Assembly: GCA_003445735.1 (NCBI GenBank)
Contig: DMCR01000099.1
Coordinates: 1 to 7,503, forward strand
DNA: 7,503 bases
Direction: 5' to 3'
DNA from: Cryomorphaceae bacterium
GTDB lineage: Bacteria; Bacteroidota; Bacteroidia; Flavobacteriales; Schleiferiaceae
Program-made: the position numbers and the translations under genes
The notes under the pieces: generated by a model
Databases searched by the model: none
What the model was told of the DNA's origin: nothing
The model's input: the letters and a program-made list of their open reading frames with translations, nothing else
In this document: piece after piece, positions 1 to 7,173 of the stretch
Numbering within the stretch: the first letter of the stretch is position 1
Layout: every line of letters begins with the position of its first letter

Positions 1-981
1 GCGAATTGGTACACCAACATTAACTTCGACTTCTTGCGTAAGCGTAAAGTTGCCTATGGTATGAGTACTGTGATTGTCGCTATTGGATTGTTCTCGCTCT
101 TCACCAAAGGGTTGAACCTTGGTGTTGATTTCGTCGGTGGCCGTTCATTTCAGGTGCGTTTCGATCAGCCAGTAGAAGTTAGTGATGTTGCTGCTTCTTT
201 GGGCCAGCAATTCATAGATGCAGACGGCAACAGCTTTACTCCAGTAGTTAAAACTCTAGGTGATGCTAACCAAGTAATCATTACGACCAACTACCGCATC
301 GGTGAAACTGGAACTGCAGTTGATGAGGATATTGAAAGTAAATTGTACGCTGGTGTTAATGGATACTTTGTGGAGGGAATTGCTCCTGAAGATTTTTTCA
401 CCGACGATACAGAAGAGGCAATCGGTTTGGTAGGATCTCGCGTTGTAGGACCAACTATTGCAGATGATATTAAGACGGGTGCTGTGTATAGCATTATCTT
501 CTCATTGATTGTAGTATTCCTTTACATCTTGGTTCGTTTCCGCAAGTGGCAGTTCTCTTTGGGTGCTGTGGTTGCTTTGGTACACGATGTACTGTTCGTG
601 ATGGGTATCTTCTCTTTGTTGGACGGTGTATTGCCTTTCCAATTAGAAGTAGATCAAGCCTTCATCGCAGCGATTCTTACAGTAATTGGTTACTCTTTAA
701 ATGATACAGTGGTTGTATTCGACCGTATTCGTGAAAACATGGGATCTCGTAAGGCCAACTTCCTTGATGGAGTGAACAAGTCACTCAACCAGACGTTGAG
801 CCGTACGTTCAATACCTCCGTGACAACCTTCTTCGTTCTTCTTGTGATTTTCCTCTTCGGTGGTGAGGTCATTCGCGGATTTATGTTCGCGCTATTGTTG
901 GGTGTCCTTGTGGGTACTTATAGCTCACTATTCATCGCTACACCGGTGATGTTTGATGCGACAAAGAAGGACAACGAGTAA
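1..981 (+). CDS. secDF: Protein translocase SecDF, C-terminal (SecF) part; 5' end outside window
   Basis: This inner-membrane RND-family subunit of the Sec system uses the proton gradient to help pull secreted proteins out of the SecYEG channel. The reading frame is open from base 1 (ANWYTNINFDFLRKRK...), so the 326 residues seen are a fragment. A TTG at base 34 could be mistaken for a start, but it sits inside the conserved SecF opening FDFLxKRK. Visible parts are: a first membrane helix (fragment residues about 17-34); GVDFVGG (41-47), the SecF version of the conserved G-x-D-F-x-G-G motif; a periplasmic domain of about 100 residues; then five more hydrophobic helices from about residue 155. 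The most conserved SecF motif, YSLNDTVVVFDRIREN, is at 231-246. In Bacteroidota SecD and SecF are usually one chain of about 1000 residues, and the open 5' end fits that, but a separate secF starting just outside the window cannot be excluded. The chain ends with a short charged tail. Confidence 0.93.
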   Translation, partial: ANWYTNINFDFLRKRKVAYGMSTVIVAIGLFSLFTKGLNLGVDFVGGRSFQVRFDQPVEVSDVAASLGQQFIDADGNSFTPVVKTLGDANQVIITTNYRIGETGTAVDEDIESKLYAGVNGYFVEGIAPEDFFTDDTEEAIGLVGSRVVGPTIADDIKTGAVYSIIFSLIVVFLYILVRFRKWQFSLGAVVALVHDVLFVMGIFSLLDGVLPFQLEVDQAFIAAILTVIGYSLNDTVVVFDRIRENMGSRKANFLDGVNKSLNQTLSRTFNTSVTTFFVLLVIFLFGGEVIRGFMFALLLGVLVGTYSSLFIATPVMFDATKKDNE

Positions 982-1001
982 GTCGGAATTTTTTGAAAAC
1001 C

Positions 1002-1035
1002 AAAGCCCTGCTGCGTGAGTAGCGGGGCTTTTTTT
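1002..1035 (+). terminator. Intrinsic terminator after secDF
   Basis: An 11-bp stem, AAAGCCCTGCT (1002-1012) pairing with AGCGGGGCTTT (1021-1031), has one T-G wobble and an 8-base loop (1013-1020). The run of T continues to 1035. It lies 20 bases after the secDF stop, with no gene between. The T-tract runs almost directly into the start region of the tat-like gene at 1052, so the end of one transcript and the start of the next are packed into about 50 bases. Confidence 0.88.
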
Positions 1036-1039
1036 AGTG

Positions 1040-1047
1040 TATTTTCG
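1040..1047 (+). promoter_or_regulatory. Possible -7 box of the tat-like gene
   Basis: TATTTTCG matches the Bacteroidota -7 consensus TAnnTTTG at all but one position (C for the third T). It ends four bases before the ATG at 1052, so transcription would begin at or very near the start codon. No clear TTG -33 element lies at the usual distance, because that space is taken by the secDF terminator hairpin. An exact consensus box with identical spacing occurs before purM (7211-7218), which is the main reason to list this one. Confidence 0.4.
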
Positions 1048-1051
1048 TTCT

Positions 1052-1330
1052 ATGATTCAAACCTTCCTTTTGTTCAATATAAGTGGTGGCGAATTCATCA
1101 TCATCGCCTTCATCGTCTTGTTGCTCTTCGGTCCTAACCAGATTCCGACCATGGCACGCTCTGCCGCGAAGGTCATTAAGCAAGTGCGCAACGCCACGAA
1201 CGATATCAAACGTGAAATTTTGGATAGTACAGAAGACAGCGGCCTGACCGAAGTCAATAAAACAGTGCAGGAGGGGAGAGATGCCTTCAACGAAGTGACG
1301 GATACCATTAAAAGAGGAACTAAGCTTTGA
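1052..1330 (+). CDS. tatA: Twin-arginine translocase TatA/TatB-like subunit
   Basis: This 92-residue protein has the TatA/TatB layout: a short periplasmic N-terminus, one membrane helix (about residues 9-26, EFIIIAFIVLLLFGP), a hinge FGPNQIP, then an amphipathic basic helix (MARSAAKVIKQVRNATNDIKRE) and a charged, probably disordered tail. Such proteins work with TatC to export folded proteins bearing twin-arginine signals. The FGP hinge is found in TatB and in many Bacteroidota TatA-family proteins, so the sequence does not settle TatA versus TatB. I chose ATG at 1052: an in-frame GTG at 1037 lies on the edge of the preceding terminator T-tract and would add five residues before the usual N-terminus. 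No Shine-Dalgarno sequence is seen. The stop codon overlaps the TTG start of the antiporter gene, so the two are very probably cotranscribed. No tatC is in the window. Confidence 0.85.
   Translation: MIQTFLLFNISGGEFIIIAFIVLLLFGPNQIPTMARSAAKVIKQVRNATNDIKREILDSTEDSGLTEVNKTVQEGRDAFNEVTDTIKRGTKL
1313..1318 (+). promoter_or_regulatory. Shine-Dalgarno-like site before the antiporter TTG
   Basis: AGAGGA lies inside the end of the tat-like gene, eight bases before the TTG at 1327. It is the only purine-rich site at a classical distance from a start in this window; the other starts lack one, as is normal in Bacteroidota. It supports the non-ATG start, though the match could be chance because the lysine/arginine codons here are purine-rich anyway. 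Confidence 0.4.
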
Positions 1331-2265
1331 TTATTGTCAAATTGCTTTTGGGATTCGGACTACTGCTCGCCGGTGGAGAACTCCTCGTCCGTGGTAGCGT
1401 TGGCCTAGCTCTCAAGCTAAAAGTATCTCGAGTAGTAATTGGTCTCACTCTCGTTGCTTTTGCTACGAGCGCCCCCGAACTTCTAGTAAGTGTCGTGGCT
1501 GCTATGGACGGTCGCAGTGATATCGCGCTGGGTAATGTCATAGGGTCTAACATCGCCAATATTGGTCTTATTCTTGGGCTTACAGCTGTAATATTTAAAA
1601 TGCAAGCCGTGCAGTTCACCTATAGAAAGGATTGGATATTCCTCATTGTTGCCAACCTATTGCTTGGACTTTTCCTTTGGTTAGGTGGACTGGAATTTTG
1701 GCAAGGCCTCATTTTTGTGCTTTTACTGGTCGGATATAATGTGGTAAAAATTCGTAGTGCTCGCAAAAATCGAGAATTTCACATCGGAGGCGACCTTGAG
1801 GTCGAGGCAATGCCTATCGTGAAAGGTCTTCTTTTTCTATTGACTGGGGCCGCGATCCTACGCTTTGGTGCACTCCAATTCGTCGAGGGCATCGCTAGTA
1901 CCGCAGTAATCTTAGGTATGAGCGAGCGATTTATCTCGGTCACACTTGTGGCTTTTGGAACAAGTGTACCGGAATTAGCGGCCAGTATTATGGCGGTTCG
2001 CAAAGGAGAATCGGACATTGCGATTGGAAATATAATAGGATCGAACATCTTTAATATTCTGAGTGTCTTAGGGTTCACAGCACTCATTCAACCCATCAAA
2101 TCCTACGACCCGGTGCTTTTTACCTCCGACTTTTGGGTGAGCGTAGGTCTCTCATTGTTAATAATTCCACTAATGGGTTGGTTCTCGAAGGATCGATTAG
2201 ACCGTCTAGAGGGGGCACTGTTACTAGGAATCTATCTAATCTTCATTGCTAACCTATTGCTTTAG
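1327..2265 (+). CDS. yrbG: Calcium/sodium antiporter (CaCA family, YrbG-like)
   Basis: This 312-residue inner-membrane cation exchanger, presumed to swap Ca2+ for Na+ (or H+), has the usual length for bacterial family members. It consists of two inverted five-helix halves. Alpha-repeat 1 holds GLTLVAFATSAPE with Glu51 and GNVIGSNIANIG with Asn78; alpha-repeat 2 holds VTLVAFGTSVPE with Glu216 and GNIIGSNIFNI with Asn243. These are the ion-binding stretches of the family. A short charged loop (about 141-163) joins the halves. An in-frame TAA at 1321-1323 leaves TTG at 1327 as the first usable start, and the family's N-terminal GGELLVRG motif follows at the expected distance; the next ATG would remove alpha-repeat 1. 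The TTGA overlap with the preceding gene implies translational coupling. Transported ion and direction cannot be read from sequence alone. Confidence 0.92.
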   Translation: MIIVKLLLGFGLLLAGGELLVRGSVGLALKLKVSRVVIGLTLVAFATSAPELLVSVVAAMDGRSDIALGNVIGSNIANIGLILGLTAVIFKMQAVQFTYRKDWIFLIVANLLLGLFLWLGGLEFWQGLIFVLLLVGYNVVKIRSARKNREFHIGGDLEVEAMPIVKGLLFLLTGAAILRFGALQFVEGIASTAVILGMSERFISVTLVAFGTSVPELAASIMAVRKGESDIAIGNIIGSNIFNILSVLGFTALIQPIKSYDPVLFTSDFWVSVGLSLLIIPLMGWFSKDRLDRLEGALLLGIYLIFIANLLL

Positions 2266-2316
2266 GGGGCTAACCCGCTAAATAGTTAATAATTTTTGGT
2301 TGCGCCCCTTCTTTTT
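2265..2316 (+). terminator. Probable terminator after the antiporter gene
   Basis: GGGGGCTAACC (2265-2275) can pair with GGTTGCGCCCC (2298-2308): four G-C pairs, a 2x2 internal mismatch, then UAACC/GGUUG including one wobble, with a 22-base AT-rich loop. TTCTTTTT (2309-2316) follows. The long loop and interrupted stem make it weaker than the other terminators here, but its position directly after the stop and before the glnN promoter fits. The right arm overlaps the proposed -33 element of glnN. Confidence 0.5.
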
Positions 2317-2330
2317 AGAGGGTATCTTTG
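2300..2330 (+). promoter_or_regulatory. Bacteroidota-type promoter for glnN
   Basis: TATCTTTG (2323-2330) is an exact match to the -7 consensus TAnnTTTG, with TTG (2300-2302) 20 bases upstream as the -33 element. The expected transcription start is about 2335-2338, leaving a short AT-rich leader of about 15-18 bases before the ATG at 2353. I see no convincing operator or riboswitch in this short leader, so nitrogen control is not visible from the DNA here. Confidence 0.65.
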
Positions 2331-2352
2331 ATGCGACTAAAAAATTAACCAC

Positions 2353-4545
2353 ATGCCAACGGTAAGATTTCTAGCATTAGAAGAAACAATGGGGCGCAAG
2401 CCACAGCACTTCGAAGCACCTGGGACAAGAGTTTCAGAATACTTCGGCTCTCGCGTATTCAATAGAAAAGCAATGCGTGAATACATGACTTCAGAGGCCT
2501 ATAAGGCTGTTATTGACGCAATGGACAACGGCGCCAAAATCAACCGTAACATTGCCGATCAGGTAGCTGCAGGTATGAAAGCTTGGGCTTTGAATTTAGG
2601 AGCGACACATTACACGCACTGGTTCCAGCCACTTACTGGCGCCACTGCAGAAAAGCACGATTCATTCTTTGAGCCAACGGGCAATGGTGAGGCCATTGAG
2701 AAATTCTCAGGCGGTATGTTGGTTCAGCAAGAGCCGGATGCATCTTCTTTCCCAAACGGTGGTATTCGTAACACTTTCGAAGCTCGTGGTTATACAGCAT
2801 GGGACCCAACTTCACCAGCATTTGTATTTGGAAATACACTTTGTATTCCAACGGTATTCGTTTCTTACACTGGTGAGGCTCTTGACTACAAGACGCCATT
2901 ATTACGCGCATTGCAATCAGTAGATAATGCTGCAACTGCGGTATGTAAGTACTTTGATAAGAACGTAACTAAGGTAAACGCAACCTTAGGTTGGGAACAA
3001 GAGTACTTCTTGGTAGACGAAGCATACTTTGCTGCGCGACCAGATTTGCAATTGGCAGGACGAGCCCTAGTAGGACACGCTCCAGCGAAAGGTCAGCAGT
3101 TGGACGATCATTACTTTGGTTCTATTCCCGAGCGCGCGATTGAGTTCATGAAAGAATTAGAATGCGAAAGTCGCATATTGGGTATTCCGGTAAAAACTCG
3201 TCACAATGAAGTGGCACCAGCACAATACGAATTCGCACCTGTATTCGAGGAGGCAAACGTTGCTGTAGACCACAACTCTTTGTTCATGGACCTGATGGAG
3301 AAAGTGGCGCGACGCCATAATTTCCGAGTTTTGATACACGAGAAGCCATTCGCGAACATCAACGGTTCAGGTAAGCACAACAACTGGTCTTTGGCAACAG
3401 ATACAGGCGTGAATCTGTTGGCTCCAGGCTCTACGCCAATGAGCAACTTGATGTTCTTGACCTTCTTTATTAATACTATCAAATCTGTTTACCGTCACGC
3501 AGATTTGATTCGTGCCTCTATCGGTTCAGCAGGTAATGAGCACCGTTTGGGTGCGAATGAAGCACCCCCAGCGATCATTTCAGTCTTCATTGGTCAGCAG
3601 TTGAGTGCGGTGTTGGATCAATTAGAAAATATCGAAGGTGGCAAAATGACCCCGGAAGAAAAGACCGACCTCAAATTGAATGTGGTAGGTAAAATTCCAG
3701 ATGTACTTCTCGACAATACGGACCGTAACCGTACCTCACCGTTTGCCTTTACAGGAAATAAGTTTGAGTTGCGTGCTGCTGGTTCTGCTTCTAACTGTGC
3801 ACAGCCAATGACTGTATTGAACGCGGCCATGGCAGAGCAGTTGATTGAATTCAAGGCGGATGTTGATGCGTTAATCGAGAAAGATAGCTTGAAAAAAGAC
3901 GAAGCCATATTCAGTGTGTTGAAACGCTATATCAAAGAGAGTAAGGCTATTCGCTTCGAAGGCGATGGATACGGGGATGCATGGAAGGAAGAAGCCGCAA
4001 AACGCGGCTTGAACAACGAACCTTCAACGCCACGTGCGCTTGATGCATACGTAAGCGAGCAGACACTAGGCATGTTCGAAGCTATGGGTGTAATGAGCCA
4101 TCGCGAGGCAGAAGCTCGTCACGAAATCTTGTTGGAATCTTACTTCATGAAGATTCAAATAGAATCTCGTGTTCTAGGTGACCTAGCAGGCAACCACATC
4201 GTTCCTACAGCGATCAAGTACCAAAATACATTGATTGATAACGTTGAGCGACTGAAAGAAATCATGGATACTGAAACCTTTAATAGTGTAGCGAAGGAAC
4301 AATTAGAAATGATTAAGGAAATTAGTGCACGCATCTCTAAAATCCTTTCATCTAAAGATGAGATGATTGAGGCACGTAAGGCAGCAAATGCTATGGAAGA
4401 TGTTCGTGAAAAAGCTATCGCGTACTATGATAATGTGAAGCCTTTCTTCGAAGTAATCCGCTACGAAAGCGACAAGCTAGAGTTGATGATTGACGACGAG
4501 CAATGGCCATTACCGAAATTCCGTGAAATGTTGTTCACGAGATAA
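2353..4545 (+). CDS. glnN: Glutamine synthetase type III (GlnN)
   Basis: This cytoplasmic enzyme makes glutamine from glutamate, ammonia and ATP. At 730 residues it has the length of the GSIII family, far longer than GSI or GSII. The N-terminal GSIII-specific region includes HYTHWFQPLTGATAEKHDSF (86-105). Catalytic features follow: GWEQEYF (213-219) with paired metal-binding Glu215 and Glu217; HNEVAPAQYEFAP (284-296); the nucleotide-site loop NGSGKHNNWS (337-346); SAGNEHRLGANEAP (392-405); NRTSPF (459-464); and KFELRAAGS (470-478). The C-terminal third is helical and charged, as in GSIII. All expected catalytic motifs appear intact. The ATG at 2353 gives the family's usual MxTxRFxALxET-like start; a second ATG 12 codons on (2389) would trim that conserved start. 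It is monocistronic, with its own promoter and terminator. GSIII is common in Bacteroidota and often serves as their main glutamine synthetase. Confidence 0.97.
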   Translation: MPTVRFLALEETMGRKPQHFEAPGTRVSEYFGSRVFNRKAMREYMTSEAYKAVIDAMDNGAKINRNIADQVAAGMKAWALNLGATHYTHWFQPLTGATAEKHDSFFEPTGNGEAIEKFSGGMLVQQEPDASSFPNGGIRNTFEARGYTAWDPTSPAFVFGNTLCIPTVFVSYTGEALDYKTPLLRALQSVDNAATAVCKYFDKNVTKVNATLGWEQEYFLVDEAYFAARPDLQLAGRALVGHAPAKGQQLDDHYFGSIPERAIEFMKELECESRILGIPVKTRHNEVAPAQYEFAPVFEEANVAVDHNSLFMDLMEKVARRHNFRVLIHEKPFANINGSGKHNNWSLATDTGVNLLAPGSTPMSNLMFLTFFINTIKSVYRHADLIRASIGSAGNEHRLGANEAPPAIISVFIGQQLSAVLDQLENIEGGKMTPEEKTDLKLNVVGKIPDVLLDNTDRNRTSPFAFTGNKFELRAAGSASNCAQPMTVLNAAMAEQLIEFKADVDALIEKDSLKKDEAIFSVLKRYIKESKAIRFEGDGYGDAWKEEAAKRGLNNEPSTPRALDAYVSEQTLGMFEAMGVMSHREAEARHEILLESYFMKIQIESRVLGDLAGNHIVPTAIKYQNTLIDNVERLKEIMDTETFNSVAKEQLEMIKEISARISKILSSKDEMIEARKAANAMEDVREKAIAYYDNVKPFFEVIRYESDKLELMIDDEQWPLPKFREMLFTR

Positions 4546-4573
4546 ATCGAACTTTTTTCGATTCATTCAAATA

Positions 4574-4609
4574 GAAACCCCGCCGGCGCGGGGTTTCTTT
4601 TTGGTTTTT
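4574..4609 (+). terminator. Strong intrinsic terminator after glnN
   Basis: A perfect 10-bp stem, GAAACCCCGC (4574-4583) with GCGGGGTTTC (4588-4597), has a CGGC loop and is followed by TTTTTGGTTTTT (4598-4609). It lies 28 bases after the glnN stop. A smaller hairpin, AATCGAA (4545-4551) with TTCGATT (4557-4563), begins at the last base of the stop codon, so the 3' end carries two stem-loops in a row; only the second has terminator form. Confidence 0.93.
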
Positions 4610-4651
4610 AACTATATTGGGGGACGCTTAAACACTAGAGAATCGTTTCAA

Positions 4652-7156
4652 ATGCAAAAACGCATCCTACGAACCTGGACCTTTGTACTCGCTTGTCTTC
4701 CTATGGTAATAGTGGCACAAGATGCTGCTACCGAAGAGGTTGAAATTGAACCGCATAAGACAACAGTAAAGGCAGACGAATACTTTGACGCCAAAGAATA
4801 TACCACTGCGTTGGAGGTGTATATTAAGGCGCTTTCGAAAGAAAAATCACCTGACCAGAAGCAACGCATTGCCTTTAACATGGCGGAATGTTACCGTTAT
4901 AATGGTGAATTTAAACGCGCTGCGAGTTACTACCAACGTGCAGAAAAGATGGGATACGGTCCAAAATCAGTATTGGGTTATGCAGAAATGCTTCAGTGTC
5001 AAGGAGAGTACGAGGATGCCATTGTGGCCTTCGAAGATTACAAGAAAACTGTCCCAGGTGATCCGCGTGCGGAAATGGGTATTGAATCTTGTCAAAACGC
5101 AGCAAACTGGATAGTTCAAGGATCTCTTTTTGCCTTGGATAATGCTAAGGATCTGAACTCTAAGAAATCAGATTATGCAATTTCTTATGCCGGGAAGCGT
5201 GGTAAAGAAGATTTGACTTTAATGATTTCTTCAATGCGTGATAATGCCACTGGTCGTAAAGCAGATGGATGGACAGGACAGCGTTTCTCTGATATTTACA
5301 GTATCGATGGGGAGCGCGTCAAGAAGAAGAAAAGACGCGGCCAAGAGGCCAATGCGAACGACGAAGTGAAGTGGGGAGAATTACAGCCCATGAGCGAGGT
5401 CATCAATACTAAAGACCACGAAGGAGTTGTAACCTTCGATTCAAGAGGAAAGACCATGTATTTCACCAAGTGTATGAAGGTGAAGAATGTCAAACTAGGC
5501 TGTGCTATCTACACTACTAAACTAGTCGGACAAGATTGGGCGAATCCCGAGCCCGTTGTAATCGCTTTGGACAGCGGTGCTTCAGTTGGTCATCCTGCTT
5601 TGAGCCCAGATGATAAGTCCCTCTACTTCGCAGGAGAAATTAATGGCGGAAAAGGAGGTAAGGATATCTACATTACAACTTATGATCGTCGTGCCCGTCA
5701 ATGGAATGCTCCGACGAATTTAAATATAAACACTCGTGGTGATGAGTTGTATCCCCACGTACACGGTGATGGTTACCTGTATTTTTCTTCGAATGGGCAT
5801 GTTGGTATGGGAGGATTCGACTGTTTCCGCGTGAAGCTCGATGAAAATGGGATGCCTGTAGGTGATGTAGAAAACATGCTTAGCCCGGTGAACTCAGCGG
5901 CAGACGATATTGCCTTGCGTTGGTTGCCTGGAGATAATACCCAAAAAGGATTTGTGATTTCAAACCGCAAGGGAACTCGCGGCGAGCACGATATTTGGCA
6001 TGTTACCGAATGGTCGAAAGAATTTGAAGTGACCGGAACTGTGGTTAGTTCCAAGAATGGTAAAACATTGAAGGATGTAACGATTGAAGTAAGCGATAAA
6101 GAAGGTAATAACTTCAGCATCACAACGGACGCTAATGGCCGTTTTGAAATCGAAAGAGGAATTCTAGGGGAGGACAAAAGCTATAAACTTAATTTGAGCC
6201 GCAAGCGTTTCTTGACTGCTGTAGGTGATGTGAGTACGAAAGACCTCATGTTGAGTGATTATTCACCAATCAAAGAAGAGCGTACATATGTAAAGTCCTA
6301 TAACTTGAAACTTATCATGGATCCAATCGAGGTGCCTATTGTCCTGCCCAACGTATTCTTCGATTTAGCGAAGTGGGACTTGCGTGATGAAAGTAAAGTT
6401 GCCTTGGATACAGTGTACAACATCTTGCAACGCAACCCAACCATTACTATCGGACTTCGTTCGCACACGGATTACCGTGATACCGAAGAAAAGAACCAAA
6501 CGCTCTCTCAAAAACGTGCCCAGAGCTGTGTAGACTACCTGATTGACAAAGGAATTCCAACAGATCGCTTGACTGCTGTAGGTATGGGTGAGAGCGAGCC
6601 GTTTGAAATCCCTCAAAATTATGCAGGACTAGGGGCCGATCTATTCGATGCTGGAAGTGTGTTGACAGAATCATTCATTCGTAGTCAAGGGGGCGATGCT
6701 CAGGAGGTGGCTAACCAAGTGAATCGTCGTACTGACTTTAAAGTATTGAGTGATGATTACGTACCAAGTACGCCTATAGTCTCAGAAGAAGGTGGAGAGG
6801 CTGGTGGTACTGCCAAGCCGAAGAAGGATGAGAATCCTATAGGTCAAACCCTTACGCTAGGTCCAAAGGATCGTTCGTTAGGTAAAATCGCCATGGACAA
6901 CGGTATGAATGTAGTAGAGTTGAAAAAACTTAATGGCGGTTTGAAAGGAGCTCGTCCTATTCCCGGAATGGTTATCAAGATTACTAAGAATGGAGATTAC
7001 ACTAATTTCGATGCTTCACATTACCAAGTAGAACGCGGTGATAAGATCAATACTATCGCCAAAAAGAATGGTGTAAGTGCAAAGGATATCAAGCGATTGA
7101 ATGATTTTAAAAACGATAACGACCTGATTGTAGGATCATGGATTCAAGTCAAGTAG
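4652..7156 (+). CDS. Exported TPR-PD40-CarboxypepD_reg-OmpA-LysM envelope protein, PorE-like
   Basis: This 834-residue protein is probably periplasmic or outer-membrane associated and bound to peptidoglycan. A signal peptide spans about residues 1-22 (basic MQKRILR, hydrophobic core, cut near VIVA-QD). Next come about three TPR units (38-147), PD40-like propeller blades (256-274, 313-345, 365-395, 421-451; e.g. HPALSPDDKSLYF), a CarboxypepD-reg-like beta domain (457-515; VTGTVVSSKNGKTLKDV), and an OmpA_C peptidoglycan-binding domain (564-699) with HTD (Asp607), LSQKRA (Arg622) and GMGESEP. Two LysM-like segments follow: a degenerate one (733-778) and a clear one (790-834, HYQVERGDKINTIAKKNGVS). 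The order TPR-propeller-CRD-OmpA matches PorE, the peptidoglycan-binding factor of type IX secretion, but the LysM tail and lack of a clear lipobox differ, so that role is inference. ATG 4652 was chosen because longer versions read through the glnN terminator and hide the signal peptide. Confidence 0.85.
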   Translation: MQKRILRTWTFVLACLPMVIVAQDAATEEVEIEPHKTTVKADEYFDAKEYTTALEVYIKALSKEKSPDQKQRIAFNMAECYRYNGEFKRAASYYQRAEKMGYGPKSVLGYAEMLQCQGEYEDAIVAFEDYKKTVPGDPRAEMGIESCQNAANWIVQGSLFALDNAKDLNSKKSDYAISYAGKRGKEDLTLMISSMRDNATGRKADGWTGQRFSDIYSIDGERVKKKKRRGQEANANDEVKWGELQPMSEVINTKDHEGVVTFDSRGKTMYFTKCMKVKNVKLGCAIYTTKLVGQDWANPEPVVIALDSGASVGHPALSPDDKSLYFAGEINGGKGGKDIYITTYDRRARQWNAPTNLNINTRGDELYPHVHGDGYLYFSSNGHVGMGGFDCFRVKLDENGMPVGDVENMLSPVNSAADDIALRWLPGDNTQKGFVISNRKGTRGEHDIWHVTEWSKEFEVTGTVVSSKNGKTLKDVTIEVSDKEGNNFSITTDANGRFEIERGILGEDKSYKLNLSRKRFLTAVGDVSTKDLMLSDYSPIKEERTYVKSYNLKLIMDPIEVPIVLPNVFFDLAKWDLRDESKVALDTVYNILQRNPTITIGLRSHTDYRDTEEKNQTLSQKRAQSCVDYLIDKGIPTDRLTAVGMGESEPFEIPQNYAGLGADLFDAGSVLTESFIRSQGGDAQEVANQVNRRTDFKVLSDDYVPSTPIVSEEGGEAGGTAKPKKDENPIGQTLTLGPKDRSLGKIAMDNGMNVVELKKLNGGLKGARPIPGMVIKITKNGDYTNFDASHYQVERGDKINTIAKKNGVSAKDIKRLNDFKNDNDLIVGSWIQVK

Positions 7157-7173
7157 TTACCACTAGAATAAAT

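Noticed and set aside
34..36. TTG as the start of a stand-alone 315-residue SecF
   Set aside because: The frame is open upstream to base 1, and the residues before TTG (NWYTNINFDF) match the conserved lead into the SecF half, so the gene begins outside the window.
1037..1051. GTG start for the tat-like gene, five codons earlier
   Set aside because: It lies just after the secDF terminator T-tract, and the ATG at 1052 gives the usual short N-terminus before the membrane helix.
2669..2923. Second + strand frame inside glnN
   Set aside because: It overlaps the conserved GSIII region in another frame and resembles no known protein.
3157..3908. Reverse-strand open frames across glnN and other genes
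   Set aside because: They lie wholly opposite strongly conserved coding sequence, lack recognisable domains and have no promoter or start context; they are shadows of the + strand genes.
4613..4620. TATATTGG as a -7 box for the OmpA-like gene
   Set aside because: It is one base off consensus and no TTG lies at about 20 bases upstream, where the glnN terminator stem sits. The gene must have a promoter here because of that terminator, but I cannot place it with confidence.
4490..4651. A 54-residue N-terminal extension of the OmpA-like protein overlapping glnN
   Set aside because: It would translate the end of glnN out of frame and the glnN terminator, and would place the signal peptide in the interior.
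4688..4699. Lipobox (VLAC) making the OmpA-like protein a lipoprotein like PorE
   Set aside because: Leu at -2 is unusual, the cysteine sits only 14 residues in, and the hydrophobic core continues past it to a better signal peptidase I site (VIVA-QD). Not fully excluded.
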